A stretch of DNA of 37,874 bases, from contig DATJVP010000144.1 in assembly GCA_035581425.1 (NCBI GenBank), positions 1 through 37,874 on the forward strand, read 5' to 3'. This document shows, one piece after another, positions 16,029-24,865 of this stretch; within the stretch, counting starts at the first letter, position 1, and each line of letters starts with the position of its first letter. This DNA comes from DASZHJ01 sp035581425 (GTDB taxonomy: Bacteria; Pseudomonadota; Alphaproteobacteria; ATCC43930; CGMCC-115725). The notes beneath the pieces were generated by a model. That model had not been told where the DNA came from, ran no database searches, and worked only from the letters and a program-made list of their open reading frames with translations. Made by a program: the position numbers and the translations under genes.

Positions 16029-17033
16029 ATGCACATACGCGAAGGCTTCCTCGGAACCATCGGCAATACGCCGCTCATCAAGCTGCGCCGCGCGTCTGAG
16101 GAGACGGGCTGCACGATCCTCGGCAAGGCGGAGTTCCTCAACCCCGGCGGCTCCGTGAAGGATCGCGCCGCTCTCTTCATTGTGAAGGATGCGGAGGAGC
16201 ACGGGACGCTCCGTCCCGGTGGCGTCATCGTCGAGGGCACCGCGGGGAATACCGGGATCGGGCTCGCGCTCGTCGGCAATGCGCGAGGCTACCGGACCGT
16301 CATCGTGATGCCGGAGACGCAGAGCCAGGAGAAAAAGGACATGCTGCGGCTCTGCGGCGCCGATCTGCGCCTGGTGCCGGCCGTGCCCTATTCCAACCCC
16401 GACAACTATGTCCGCTACTCCGAGCGCCTGGCGGGGGAGATCGCGGCGAGCGAGCCTAAGGGCGCAATCTGGGCCAACCAGTTCGACAATGTCGCCAACC
16501 GCCGGGCGCATATCGAGACGACCGGCCCTGAAATCTGGGAGCAGACCGACGGCAAAGTCGATGCCTTCGTCGCCTCCGTCGGAACCGGCGGCACGCTCGC
16601 GGGAACGGCGATGGCGCTCAAGGAGCGCAATCCTCGCGTGAAAGCCTATCTCGCCGATCCCATGGGCTCCGCGATTTACGGCCACTACGCCCGCGGCGAG
16701 CTCAAGGCCGAAGGAAATTCAATCACCGAGGGGATCGGCCAAGGTCGCATCACCAAGAACCTCGAGGGAGCGCCGCTCGACGGCTGGTTCCAGGTGACGG
16801 ACCAGGAGATGCTGCCCGCGCTGTTCCGCCTCGTCACCGAGGAAGGGCTGATCCTCGGGGGATCCACGGGCATCAACATCCTCGGCGCCATCAAAGCCGC
16901 CCGCGAGCTCGGACCGGGCCACACCATCGTGACGATCCTCGCGGATTACGGCACTCGCTATCAGTCGAAGCTCTTCAATCCCGAATTTTTGAAATCGAAG
17001 AGCCTGCCGGTGCCGCACTGGCTCGCCGCATAG
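16029..17033 (+). CDS. cysK: Cysteine synthase family PLP enzyme
   Basis: This 334-residue fold-type II PLP enzyme should form L-cysteine from O-acetylserine and sulfide. The PLP lysine is K44 in NPGGSVKDRAA. TAGNTGIGLALV matches the substrate-binding asparagine loop, VGTGGTLAG the phosphate-binding loop, and SITEGIGQGRI the C-terminal signature. It aligns with the rhizobial branch having EETGCTILGKAEF and LADYGTRYQSKLFNPEFL. I set the start at ATG 16029 (MHIREGFLGTIGNTPL), since the upstream frame is non-conserved. It heads a four-gene operon with alaX, a sulfurtransferase and an acetyltransferase. Other cysteine-synthase-like functions (cystathionine beta-synthase-like) are possible but less likely. 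Confidence 0.9.
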   Translation: MHIREGFLGTIGNTPLIKLRRASEETGCTILGKAEFLNPGGSVKDRAALFIVKDAEEHGTLRPGGVIVEGTAGNTGIGLALVGNARGYRTVIVMPETQSQEKKDMLRLCGADLRLVPAVPYSNPDNYVRYSERLAGEIAASEPKGAIWANQFDNVANRRAHIETTGPEIWEQTDGKVDAFVASVGTGGTLAGTAMALKERNPRVKAYLADPMGSAIYGHYARGELKAEGNSITEGIGQGRITKNLEGAPLDGWFQVTDQEMLPALFRLVTEEGLILGGSTGINILGAIKAARELGPGHTIVTILADYGTRYQSKLFNPEFLKSKSLPVPHWLAA

Positions 17034-17058
17034 AGTTCTTCGTAGGAGACCCCTGCCG

Positions 17059-17769
17059 ATGACGGAATTGCTGTTCCGCGACGACGCCTATCTCAAGAGC
17101 TGCGAGGCCGTGGTGACGGCGATCGATGAGCGCGGCATTCGCCTCGACCGCACCGTCTTCTATCCCATGGGCGGCGGCCAGCCCGGCGATATCGGCGTGC
17201 TCCGCCGTGCTGACGGCACCTCCCTAGGAATCGTCGACGCGCGCAAGGGCGACGGGATCGACGATGTCCTGCACATCCCCGCTCCCGGCAGTGCAGCGCC
17301 GGCGGTTGGCGAGCGCGTCACCGCTGAGATCGATTGGGATCGTCGCTACCGCCTCATGCGCATGCACACCTGCTTGCATCTGCTTTGCGCGGTCGTCCCC
17401 GGTGCGGTCACGGGCGGACAAATCTCCGACGGCAAGGGTCGGCTCGATTTCGACGTGCCCGGCGAAGCGCTCGACAAGGAGGCGATTGCGACTAAGCTCA
17501 ACGCGCTCATCGCCGCCGATCACGGAGTGAGCCCTCGGTGGATCACTGACGAGGAACTCGCGGCGACGCCCGATCTCGTACGCACCATGTCCGTGAAGCC
17601 GCCGACCGGCTACGGCCGCGTCCGCCTCCTCGACATCGCCGGCGTTGACCTGCAGCCCTGCGGCGGGACGCATATCCGCCACACCGCGGAGATCGGCCGC
17701 GTCGAGGTCACCAAGATCGAGAACAAGGGAAAACAGAACCGGCGCGTCAATCTCGCACTGGTGGGGTGA
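17059..17769 (+). CDS. alaX: Alanyl-tRNA editing protein, AlaX type
   Basis: The 236-residue protein is a free-standing homologue of the AlaRS editing domain, which hydrolyses mischarged tRNA(Ala), mainly seryl-tRNA(Ala). It has the N-terminal beta domain (RTVFYPMGGGQPGDIG) and then the zinc/catalytic site: H103 and H107 in HTCLHLL, C201 and H205 in CGGTH. The first motif has Cys105 where many relatives have Ala or Gln (HTALHLL). QISDGKGRLDF and GRVEVTKIENKGKQNRRV complete the family pattern. It starts 25 nt after cysK and ends as the sulfurtransferase gene begins, so it is translationally linked to sulfur genes. Specificity for Ser versus other residues cannot be settled here. Confidence 0.92.
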   Translation: MTELLFRDDAYLKSCEAVVTAIDERGIRLDRTVFYPMGGGQPGDIGVLRRADGTSLGIVDARKGDGIDDVLHIPAPGSAAPAVGERVTAEIDWDRRYRLMRMHTCLHLLCAVVPGAVTGGQISDGKGRLDFDVPGEALDKEAIATKLNALIAADHGVSPRWITDEELAATPDLVRTMSVKPPTGYGRVRLLDIAGVDLQPCGGTHIRHTAEIGRVEVTKIENKGKQNRRVNLALVG

Positions 17770-17774
17770 ACACC

Positions 17775-18638
17775 ATGCCCTATGCACATCCGGAAGCGCT
17801 GGTCTCGACGGAATGGCTCGCCACGCATCTCAACGACGCGGCGGTACGCGTGGTCGACGGTTCATTCAAGATGCCGGGGATCACACCGACGGCACAGCAG
17901 GATTATGCGCAGCGCCACATCCCCGGCGCCTCCTACTTCGATATTGACGTCATTTCCGATCGCTCCAATCCCCTGCCGCACATGTTGCCGAGTGCCGAGG
18001 AATTCGCGCGCCACATGAGCGCTCTGGGGATCGGCGATGAGCATAAGGTGGTTGTCTACGACGGCACCGGATGGAGCTCGGGGTGGCGCGCTTGGTGGAT
18101 GCTCCGCATCTTCGGTCATGATCGCGTCTCGATCCTCGCGGGCGGCATGCAGAAATGGCTGTCGGAGGGTCGGCCCGTCACCGCGGATGTGCCGCGACCC
18201 ACGCTTGCTCGATTCACGCCGCGGTTTCGTCCGGAGCTGGTTCGCGACAAGTCCGCGGTCAAGCGCAGCAGCGGCTCCCGTGAGGAGCAGATCGTGGACG
18301 CCCGCGCGCAAGGCCGTTTCGAAGGTACCGTGCCGGAGCCGCGGCCGGGACTGCGCAGCGGCCACATCCCCGGAAGCCGCAACCTCCCCTACGATCAGCT
18401 CGCCGATCCCAAGACGAAGACACCGCTCTCAGCGGAGGAGCTCGAGCAGAAATTTCGCGCCGCGGGCCTTCGGCCGGAGCGGCCGATCGTGTCGAGCTGC
18501 GGCTCCGGAGTCACAGCCTGCGCTCTTGCCTTCAGCGCCTATCTCATGGGTTGGCCCGATATGGCCGTCTATGACGGCTCCTGGACGGAATGGGGCGGGG
18601 CCAGCGACACGACCGTCGAGACCGGACCGCCGCGATGA
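17775..18638 (+). CDS. sseA: Sulfurtransferase, 3-mercaptopyruvate/thiosulfate type
   Basis: This 287-residue protein has two tandem rhodanese domains. The first (about 8-135) is structural, with GTGWSSGWRAWWML, and the second (about 160-282) carries the active-site Cys242 in SSCGSGVTA. CG(S/T)GVTA loops are typical of mercaptopyruvate sulfurtransferases rather than thiosulfate-specific rhodaneses. It would move sulfur from 3-mercaptopyruvate, a cysteine catabolite, to thiophilic acceptors. A GTG at 17766 overlaps the alaX stop, but ATG 17775 has GGGGTG six nt upstream and fits the family N-terminus. Its stop overlaps the next gene's start (ATGA). Confidence 0.92.
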   Translation: MPYAHPEALVSTEWLATHLNDAAVRVVDGSFKMPGITPTAQQDYAQRHIPGASYFDIDVISDRSNPLPHMLPSAEEFARHMSALGIGDEHKVVVYDGTGWSSGWRAWWMLRIFGHDRVSILAGGMQKWLSEGRPVTADVPRPTLARFTPRFRPELVRDKSAVKRSSGSREEQIVDARAQGRFEGTVPEPRPGLRSGHIPGSRNLPYDQLADPKTKTPLSAEELEQKFRAAGLRPERPIVSSCGSGVTACALAFSAYLMGWPDMAVYDGSWTEWGGASDTTVETGPPR

Positions 18639-19219
18639 CTGACCTCGCTCCCGGCAAGCTCGCAGATACCGTCACTTATCTGGAGATGCTGGAGAAGCCC
18701 GTGCGACCGCCCACGCCCATTCCCGCGGCAAAGCTCGCGCTCATCCGTGCGGAGCGCTGCACTGTGTCCTTCTACCGCTATCTCTACGACACCGTCGGCG
18801 AGCGCTGGCTCTGGTTCGAGCGCCGCGTCTGGAGCAACCAGCGCCTCGCCGAGCGGCTAGCGCGTCGCGATATCGAGATCTACGTGCTCTACGCCTGGGG
18901 CTCGCCCGCGGGATATTTCGAGCTCGAGCGCGCTGCCGATGAAGGGACCGAGCTCAGCTATTTCGGCCTCGTTCCCGAATTCATCGGGCGCGGTTTCGGG
19001 AACTGGTTCCTCAACACCGCGATCGACACCGCCTGGCTCACGGCACCTCCGCGGGTATGGGTCCACACCTGCACCTTCGACCACCCCCGCGCTCTCGGCC
19101 TCTATCAAAAATGCGGCTTCAAGGTCTACGAGCGCCGGACCGTCATCTTCGACGACCCCCGCCTAACCGGCGCCCTCCCCCGCACTCTCCAACACCCGCT
19201 CCTGCCGCCCTTGCCCTGA
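18635..19219 (+). CDS. GNAT family N-acetyltransferase
   Basis: The 194-residue acetyltransferase-fold protein has the acetyl-CoA binding motif A region as LSYFGLVPEFIGRGFGNWFLN (Q/RxxGxG/A-like GRGFG), followed by WVHTCTFDHPRALGLYQKCGF, the conserved C-terminal motif B with N/D-x-x-A-x-x-x-Y. The catalytic substrate is unknown. ATG 18635 overlaps the sulfurtransferase stop by 4 nt and starts MTDLAPGKLADTVTYLEML, so it is the last member of the cysK operon. That context hints at acetylation linked to serine or cysteine metabolism, but this is inference. The stop is 9 nt from the convergent aapP stop. Confidence 0.85.
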   Translation: MTDLAPGKLADTVTYLEMLEKPVRPPTPIPAAKLALIRAERCTVSFYRYLYDTVGERWLWFERRVWSNQRLAERLARRDIEIYVLYAWGSPAGYFELERAADEGTELSYFGLVPEFIGRGFGNWFLNTAIDTAWLTAPPRVWVHTCTFDHPRALGLYQKCGFKVYERRTVIFDDPRLTGALPRTLQHPLLPPLP

Positions 19220-19228
19220 GCAAACGGC

Positions 19229-20002
19229 TCAATGCGAGAGGATCTGGCTCAGGAAGAGCTTCGTGCGCTCGCTCTTGGGGTTGGCGAAAAATTCCTTGGG
19301 AGGTGCGGTCTCGACGATCTGGCCGCCATCCATGAAGATCATGGAGTCCGCGACGGTGCGTGCGAAACCCATCTCGTGGGTAACGCAGATCATGGTCATG
19401 CCCTCGTTCGCGAGCTCGACCATGACGTCGAGCACCTCCTTGATCATCTCGGGATCAAGCGCCGACGTTGGCTCGTCGAAAAGCATCACTTGCGGCCGCA
19501 TGCAGAGCGAGCGCGCGATCGCCACGCGCTGCTGCTGACCGCCAGAGAGCTGGCCCGGGTACTTCTTGGCCTGCTCCGGAATCTTGACGCGCTCGAGGAG
19601 CTGCATCGCAAGCTCTTCTGCCTCCTTCTTAGGCATCTTCCGCACCCAGACCGGCGCCAAGGTCAGGTTCTCCAGCACCGTCAGATGCGGGAAGAGATTG
19701 AACTGCTGAAAGACCATGCCGACCTCGCGGCGGATCGCCTCGACGTGCTTGGCGTCGGGCGTGAGTTCGATGCCGTCGACCAGGATTTGGCCTTTCTGGT
19801 GCTCTTCGAGCCGGTTGATGCAGCGGATCATCGTGGATTTGCCGGAGCCCGAGGGGCCGCATACAACGACGCGCTCGCCCCGGCGCACGACGAGGTTGAT
19901 GTCCTTGAGGACGTGGAAATCGCCGTACCATTTATGGACGGCGCGGAACTCAATCATCTTCTGTTCCGCGCCTTGGGGCGCCGCGCTCGGAATGCTCGCC
20001 AT
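19229..20002 (-). CDS. aapP: General L-amino-acid ABC transporter ATPase (AapP)
   Basis: The 257-residue ATPase of the polar amino-acid transporter family has Walker A GPSGSGKST, signature LSGGQQQRVAIARSL, Walker B VMLFDEPTSALDPEM, and H-loop VTHEMGFA, all characteristic of GlnQ/AapP. It is last in the order aapJ-aapQ-aapM-aapP. ATG 20002 lies 8 nt after a perfect GGAGG. A GTG at 20008 overlapping the permease stop is too close to that GGAGG, so I prefer the ATG. It energises uptake of a broad range of L-amino acids in rhizobia. Confidence 0.94.
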   Translation of the reverse strand: MASIPSAAPQGAEQKMIEFRAVHKWYGDFHVLKDINLVVRRGERVVVCGPSGSGKSTMIRCINRLEEHQKGQILVDGIELTPDAKHVEAIRREVGMVFQQFNLFPHLTVLENLTLAPVWVRKMPKKEAEELAMQLLERVKIPEQAKKYPGQLSGGQQQRVAIARSLCMRPQVMLFDEPTSALDPEMIKEVLDVMVELANEGMTMICVTHEMGFARTVADSMIFMDGGQIVETAPPKEFFANPKSERTKLFLSQILSH

Positions 20003-20004
20003 CG

Positions 20005-21123
20005 TCACTGCCTCCTGGGTCCGGTCCCGCTACGGCGCAGGCGCCGCTCGAGGTATTGGCTGTACCGCGACATGAAATAGCAGAATGCGAAGAAAATCAT
20101 CCCGATTGTCGCATAGGCCTCGACGTAGGCGTGACGCCAGGCCGGATCGTTAAGGCCGGTGTTTGCGTCCTGGAGCACGTCGAATATGCCGACGATCGTG
20201 ATGAGCGTTGTGTCCTTGAAGGCGCCAATGAAGAGATTGACGATCGAGGGTATCGAGATCGTGAGCGCCTGCGGCAGGATTATGAGACAAGTCTTCTGCC
20301 AATAGCCGAGGCCGAGCGCATCGGCCGCCTCGTATTGCCCGCGTGCGATCGCCTGCAAGCCGCCGCGGACGGCCTCAGCGAGATAGGCGCCGAAGAAGAG
20401 GGCGAAGCCGATCTCTGCGCGCCAGAGCTTCGCGATGCTGATCCCCGTCGGCAGGAAGAGCGGTACCATCAGCGAGGCCATGAAGAGCAAGGTGATGAGA
20501 GGCACGCCGCGGATGAGCTCGATGTAGGCGACCGAAAGCCAACGGATCGCCGGCAGCTTCGAGCGCCGCCCTAAGGCGGCCAGTACGCCGATTGGGAAGG
20601 CGAAGCCGACGCCGCCCAGCGCCAGGATCAAGGTCAGCGGAAGACCATTCCAGAGCTCGGTCTCGACATAGGCCATGCCGAGGAATCCGCCCCACATGAG
20701 TGCGGCGACCGCGACGATCCCGCCAAGCCAAATCGCAATTAGCGTCCGACCACGCATCCCCGGACGCGCGCTCACCGCGAGCATCACCACGAACAGCACC
20801 AGCACCAGCGCCGGCCGCCACTGCTCGCCATAGGGAAAGCGCCCGAAGATGATGAAGCGGCCCCACGAGCCGAGAAACGCCCAGCAGGCACCGCCCGCGG
20901 CTTGGCAGGCGCGGTCGCTGTCGGCGCTCCAGGTCGCATCGATGAGCGCCCATCGCACGATCGGCACGACGACCCGGAAGAAGGCGTAGACGATGACCAG
21001 AGTCAGGATCGTATTGACGGGGCCGTTGAAGAGATGCCCCCGTGCCCAATGCCAGGCGCGCAGCGCCGGGCCCGGAGGCCCGTTCTCCAGCGATTGCGTC
21101 GGGCTTTGCGCGAGGTCCGTCAT
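20005..21123 (-). CDS. aapM: General L-amino-acid ABC transporter permease (AapM)
   Basis: This 372-residue inner-membrane permease has an N-terminal cytoplasmic region and a first helix (NTILTLVIVYAFFRVVVPIV). An inserted periplasmic segment with DSDRACQAAGGACWAFL is typical of AapM and BztC-type proteins, whose Cys pair may bond. The HisM/GlnP-like domain (about 175-365) has GVPLITLLFMASLMVPLFL and the EAA loop YEAADALGLGYWQKTCLIILPQAL. The very long open frame to 22260 is a shadow of aapQ; ATG 21123 overlaps the aapQ stop (ATGA). It forms the pore with AapQ. Confidence 0.94.
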   Translation of the reverse strand: MTDLAQSPTQSLENGPPGPALRAWHWARGHLFNGPVNTILTLVIVYAFFRVVVPIVRWALIDATWSADSDRACQAAGGACWAFLGSWGRFIIFGRFPYGEQWRPALVLVLFVVMLAVSARPGMRGRTLIAIWLGGIVAVAALMWGGFLGMAYVETELWNGLPLTLILALGGVGFAFPIGVLAALGRRSKLPAIRWLSVAYIELIRGVPLITLLFMASLMVPLFLPTGISIAKLWRAEIGFALFFGAYLAEAVRGGLQAIARGQYEAADALGLGYWQKTCLIILPQALTISIPSIVNLFIGAFKDTTLITIVGIFDVLQDANTGLNDPAWRHAYVEAYATIGMIFFAFCYFMSRYSQYLERRLRRSGTGPRRQ

Positions 21124-22316
21124 CGCTCCACCAGCGCGACGTAGCGGTTGTAGAAATTCATGAGCACGGAGATGGTGAGGCTGATGGTGAGATAGACCGC
21201 CATGAGGATCGCGATCACCTCGACGACCTGGCCGGTCTGGTTCGCCTCGGTGTTCGCGATCGATACGAAGTCGGGAAAGCCGATATAGACCGCGAGCGAG
21301 CTGTTCTTGGTGAGGCTCAAATACTCGCTCGTCATGGGCGGCACGATGACGCGCACGGCTTGCGGGAGGACGACGAGGCGGAGCGTCCAGCTCGGCCGGA
21401 GGCCCAGCGCAGAGGCCGCCTCGGTCTGGCCCTTGCTCACGGAGAGAATGCCGCTGCGCACGATCTCCGCGACGAAGGCCGAAGTGTAGGCGACGAGGCC
21501 GAAGAGCAGCGCCGCGAACTCCGGCGTGACGTTCTCGCCGCCCACGAAGTTGAAGCCCTGGAGAACCGGGGTGTCGAGCTCGACCGGCGCGCCCGCGCAA
21601 AGGAAAACCACGAGCGGCGGCCCGAGGATCAGACCGAGGCCCGCCCAGAAGATCGGAAAGCGTTTCCCCGTGAGCTCTTGCCGGCGGTGCATCTGCCGCC
21701 CCAGCAGCATCGTCACGGCGATACCCAGGACGGCCGCCACGAGCATCCAGAGATAGGCCTCGTTCCAGGCCGGCACCGAAATGTTGAGGCCTCGGTTCGA
21801 GATGAAGACGCCCGGGAGCGGATTGAAAGCCTCGCGCGGCAGCGGCGCACTCACCCTGAGCAGGTCCCACCAGACGATGAGCTGCAGCAGGAGCGGCGTG
21901 TTCCGCATGACCTCGATGTACCAGCCCGTCACGCGCTGCACGAGCCAATTGGTCGAGAGCCGCGCGATACCGAGGAGCGTGCCGAAGATCGTAGTGAGCA
22001 CGATGCCGAGAGAGGAGACGAGCAGCGTATTGAGGATGCCGACCACGAGCGCCCGGCCGTAGCTGCTCGCGGGCGAGTAATCGATGAGTGTCGAGCTGAT
22101 CTCGAAAGCGGCCTCGCGCTTGAGGAAGGAGAAGCCGGTGGCGATGCCGCGCTGCTCGAGATTGACGATCGCGTTGTGCCCGAAATAGGCCACGAGCCCT
22201 GCGACCGCGCCGACCGTCAGGATCTGAGCGGCAATACCGCGCACGCGCATGTCGCGCCAAAGCGCGACGCGGGCCGCGGGGGCGACCTGTACTCGGCTCG
22301 GGTCCGTTGCGACCAT
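21120..22316 (-). CDS. aapQ: General L-amino-acid ABC transporter permease (AapQ)
   Basis: The 398-residue permease has helix 1 at about 30-48. The domain region begins ILNTLLVSSLGIVLTTIFGTLLG, and the conserved VMRNTPLLLQLIVWW follows. A long insert (about 150-260) includes ISNRGLNISVPAW, as in AapQ/BztB, which are larger than ordinary GlnP. The EAA loop is QTEAASALGLRPSWTLRLVVLPQAV. ATG 22316 starts MVATDPSRVQ. It lies 60 nt downstream of aapJ in a short G+C-rich gap (22317-22376) that may moderate expression of the membrane genes relative to the binding protein. Confidence 0.94.
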   Translation of the reverse strand: MVATDPSRVQVAPAARVALWRDMRVRGIAAQILTVGAVAGLVAYFGHNAIVNLEQRGIATGFSFLKREAAFEISSTLIDYSPASSYGRALVVGILNTLLVSSLGIVLTTIFGTLLGIARLSTNWLVQRVTGWYIEVMRNTPLLLQLIVWWDLLRVSAPLPREAFNPLPGVFISNRGLNISVPAWNEAYLWMLVAAVLGIAVTMLLGRQMHRRQELTGKRFPIFWAGLGLILGPPLVVFLCAGAPVELDTPVLQGFNFVGGENVTPEFAALLFGLVAYTSAFVAEIVRSGILSVSKGQTEAASALGLRPSWTLRLVVLPQAVRVIVPPMTSEYLSLTKNSSLAVYIGFPDFVSIANTEANQTGQVVEVIAILMAVYLTISLTISVLMNFYNRYVALVER

Positions 22317-22376
22317 TCCCCTGATCCGGCGGGCTGCCGCCCCGGCCAGGGGCCGGAGCAGCGCCGCCTTCCGATC

Positions 22377-23411
22377 TTAGCGGATCGGAGCGCCGTACAT
22401 CAGGCCCCCGTTGGTCCAGAGCGCGTTGAGCCCGCGGTCGAGCTTCAGAGGGGAATCCTTGCCGACGTTGCGCTCGAAGGATTCACCGTAATTCCCAACC
22501 TGCTTGATGATGTTGTAGGCCCATTTGTCGTCGAGATGGAGCGCCTTGCCCATCCCCGCGGTGACCCCGAGCATGCGCTTGATCTCGGGATCGTCGCTCT
22601 TGAGCATTTCGTCGACGTTCTTTTGGGTCACGCCCTTCTCCTCGGCGTCGAACATTGCGTAGACGACCCATTTCACGATGTCGAACCACTCGTCGTCGCC
22701 GTGGCGCACCGCCGGGGCCAGGGGCTCTTTCGAGATCACCTCCGGCAGGATGATGTAGTCGTCCGGATTGGGCGCCTTGGAGATGCGCGTCGCGGCGAGG
22801 CCGGAGCGGTCGGTCGTATAGGCATCGCACCGCCCCGCAAAGAAGGCGTTCTCGACCTCGTCGAGCTTCTCGATCACGAGCGGCTTGAAAGTCATCTTGT
22901 TGGTGCGGAAGTAGTCCGCGAGATTGAGCTCCGTGGTCGTGCCGGGCTGCACGCAAACCGTGGCGCCGTTCAGCTCCTTCGCACTCTTGATCCCGGCCTT
23001 CTTCGCGACCATGAAGCCTTGACCGTCGTAATAGGTGATGGGAGCGAAGTTGAAGCCGAGATCCGTGTCGCGCAGCAGCGTCACGGTCGTGTTGCGAGCG
23101 AGGACATCGACCTCGCCGGACTGCAGGGCCGGAAAGCGCTGCTGCGCGGTCGTCGGCACGTATTTCACCTTGCTCGCGTCGCCGAGCACCGCAGCCGCGA
23201 TCGCCCGGCAGATGTCGACGTCGAGACCGGTATAGTTGCCCTGCTTGTCGGGCATGCCGAAACCCACGAGGCCGGTATTGGCGCCGCAGGTGACGAAGCC
23301 GTTGGCCTTCACTTTGTCGAGGGTTGGGCCTGCGCTCGCGGGAGCGCTCCAGGCCGCGAGGGCGATCGCAGAGGCGGCGAGGCCGAAGCGAAGCATCGTA
23401 AATCCGGTCAT
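22377..23411 (-). CDS. aapJ: General L-amino-acid binding protein (AapJ)
   Basis: This 344-residue periplasmic solute-binding protein (SBP family 3) has signal peptide MTGFTMLRFGLAASAIALAAWSAPASA. The mature start is GPTLDKVKANGFVTCGANTGLVGFG, a close match to AapJ/BztA. Conserved ligand-pocket elements include GLDVDICRAIAAAVLGD, ARNTTVTLLRD and CDAYTTDRSGLAATR. Two Cys (in VTCGAN and the later GATVCVQPG/GRCDAYT region) are typical. ATG 23411 has AGAGGA just upstream. It heads the leftward operon; the 241-nt divergent gap to metC should contain its promoter, but I saw no clear operator. Confidence 0.94.
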   Translation of the reverse strand: MTGFTMLRFGLAASAIALAAWSAPASAGPTLDKVKANGFVTCGANTGLVGFGMPDKQGNYTGLDVDICRAIAAAVLGDASKVKYVPTTAQQRFPALQSGEVDVLARNTTVTLLRDTDLGFNFAPITYYDGQGFMVAKKAGIKSAKELNGATVCVQPGTTTELNLADYFRTNKMTFKPLVIEKLDEVENAFFAGRCDAYTTDRSGLAATRISKAPNPDDYIILPEVISKEPLAPAVRHGDDEWFDIVKWVVYAMFDAEEKGVTQKNVDEMLKSDDPEIKRMLGVTAGMGKALHLDDKWAYNIIKQVGNYGESFERNVGKDSPLKLDRGLNALWTNGGLMYGAPIR

Positions 23412-23652
23412 GAATTCCTCTTCCTGAGATGATTTCCCCACCTCCGGACGAGATCGGTCACGGAGGGCTCGTCGATCATGGCTCGGCGCCGACCGCCGGC
23501 GAGAAGGCGCGGACGCTATCACGCGGCCGCCGGGCGCCGCAATGCTCCGCAGCGACCATACCCCTTCGATGGAGAGTAGGGGAATTTACCCGCTTTTCGA
23601 TCCCTTCCCCGCGCGGCAAGATGAGCCCTCCCCGCCTCAGCGACGGAACGCC

Positions 23653-24843
23653 ATGAGCTCCAAATCGAAGAAACCCGACACGCTTCTCACGCACACCGGC
23701 AACGATCCCTACCGCAATCACGGAGTGGTCAACCCGCCGGTCTACCACGCCTCGACCATCGTCCACCGCACCGTCGCGGAGATGGAGAACGCGCAGAAGA
23801 ACCGGCTGCGCAAGGGCAACATGAGTTACGGCCGCTATGGCACGCCAACGACCTTCGCGCTCGAGGACGCGGTGTCGGCGATGGAGGCAGGCGACCGCAC
23901 GATCGCTTATTGCTCCGGCGCCGCGGCCTGCTATGCGTCGATCCTCGCTTTCGTCGAGAGCGGCGATCACGTGCTCGTGGTAGATACGGTCTACGGGCCC
24001 GTACGCGCTTTCTGCGGCGGGTTCCTCAAGCGCTTCGGCGTCGCCGCGACCTTCTACGATCCAATGATCGGGGCGGGGATCGCGGAATTGATCCGCCCCA
24101 ACACGAGGCTCATCTATCTCGAGAGCCCCGGCTCCATTACTTTCGAGGTGCAGGACGTGCCCGCGATCGTCGCGGTTGCGAAGTCCCGGGGCATCGCGAC
24201 CGTCTTCGACAACACCTGGTCCTCGCCAGTCTTCTACCGGCCGCTCGAGCATGGCGTCGACGTCTCCACGATCGCCGGTACGAAGTATATCGTCGGCCAT
24301 TCCGACGTGATGATGGGCTTCACGGTTTGCAAAGAGGAGACCTTCCCGAAGCTGCGGCAGGTCGCGACCGAGCTCGGCTATCACGCCGCCCCCGACGATT
24401 GCTACCTCGCGCTCCGCGGCATCCGCACCGCGGGCGTGCGCATGCGGCAACAGGAGAAGCAGGCGCTCGGCCTCGCCGACTATCTGCTGCGGCGGCCGGA
24501 GGTCGAGCGCGTGCTGCATCCGGCGCTGCCGGGACATCCCGGCCACGAATTCTGGCGCCGCGATTTCAGCGGCTCCTCTGGACTCTTCGGCGTCGTCCTC
24601 AAGCCGGAGGTGCCGTCCTCCGCGCTCAATGCACTCATCGACGGCATGGAGCTCTTCGGCCTCGGCGCGAGCTGGGGCGGCTACGAGAGCCTGATCCTGC
24701 CGACGCATCCCGAGCGGATCCGAACCGCGCGGACCTGGGAGTCCGGTCCGACTTTCCGCCTCCACGCCGGTCTCGAGGACATCGAGGACTTGATCGCCGA
24801 TCTCGATGAGGGCTTCGAGCGCCTGAACCGCGCGCGCAACTAG
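23653..24843 (+). CDS. metC: Cystathionine beta-lyase
   Basis: This 396-residue PLP enzyme of the Cys/Met metabolism family cleaves cystathionine to homocysteine, pyruvate and ammonia in methionine synthesis. SYGRYGTPTTFALEDA and the substrate loop lie near residues 57-75, and YCSGAAACYASIL precedes the cofactor region. FDNTWSSPVFYRPLEHGVDVS leads to the PLP lysine K211 in GTKYIVGHSDVM. The C-terminal GLGASWGGYESLILP is typical of bacterial MetC. The ORF extends upstream to 23542, but ATG 23653 (MSSKSKKPDTLLTHTG) is the family start. No SAM-type riboswitch is visible in the divergent gap. modB begins 22 nt after its stop. Confidence 0.92.
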   Translation: MSSKSKKPDTLLTHTGNDPYRNHGVVNPPVYHASTIVHRTVAEMENAQKNRLRKGNMSYGRYGTPTTFALEDAVSAMEAGDRTIAYCSGAAACYASILAFVESGDHVLVVDTVYGPVRAFCGGFLKRFGVAATFYDPMIGAGIAELIRPNTRLIYLESPGSITFEVQDVPAIVAVAKSRGIATVFDNTWSSPVFYRPLEHGVDVSTIAGTKYIVGHSDVMMGFTVCKEETFPKLRQVATELGYHAAPDDCYLALRGIRTAGVRMRQQEKQALGLADYLLRRPEVERVLHPALPGHPGHEFWRRDFSGSSGLFGVVLKPEVPSSALNALIDGMELFGLGASWGGYESLILPTHPERIRTARTWESGPTFRLHAGLEDIEDLIADLDEGFERLNRARN

Positions 24844-24865
24844 AGGGCGGAGCGCGAGGCCGCCC

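Noticed and set aside
23412..23652. SAM riboswitch upstream of metC
   Set aside because: No match to the conserved SAM-II or SAM-I core was visible by eye in the divergent gap.
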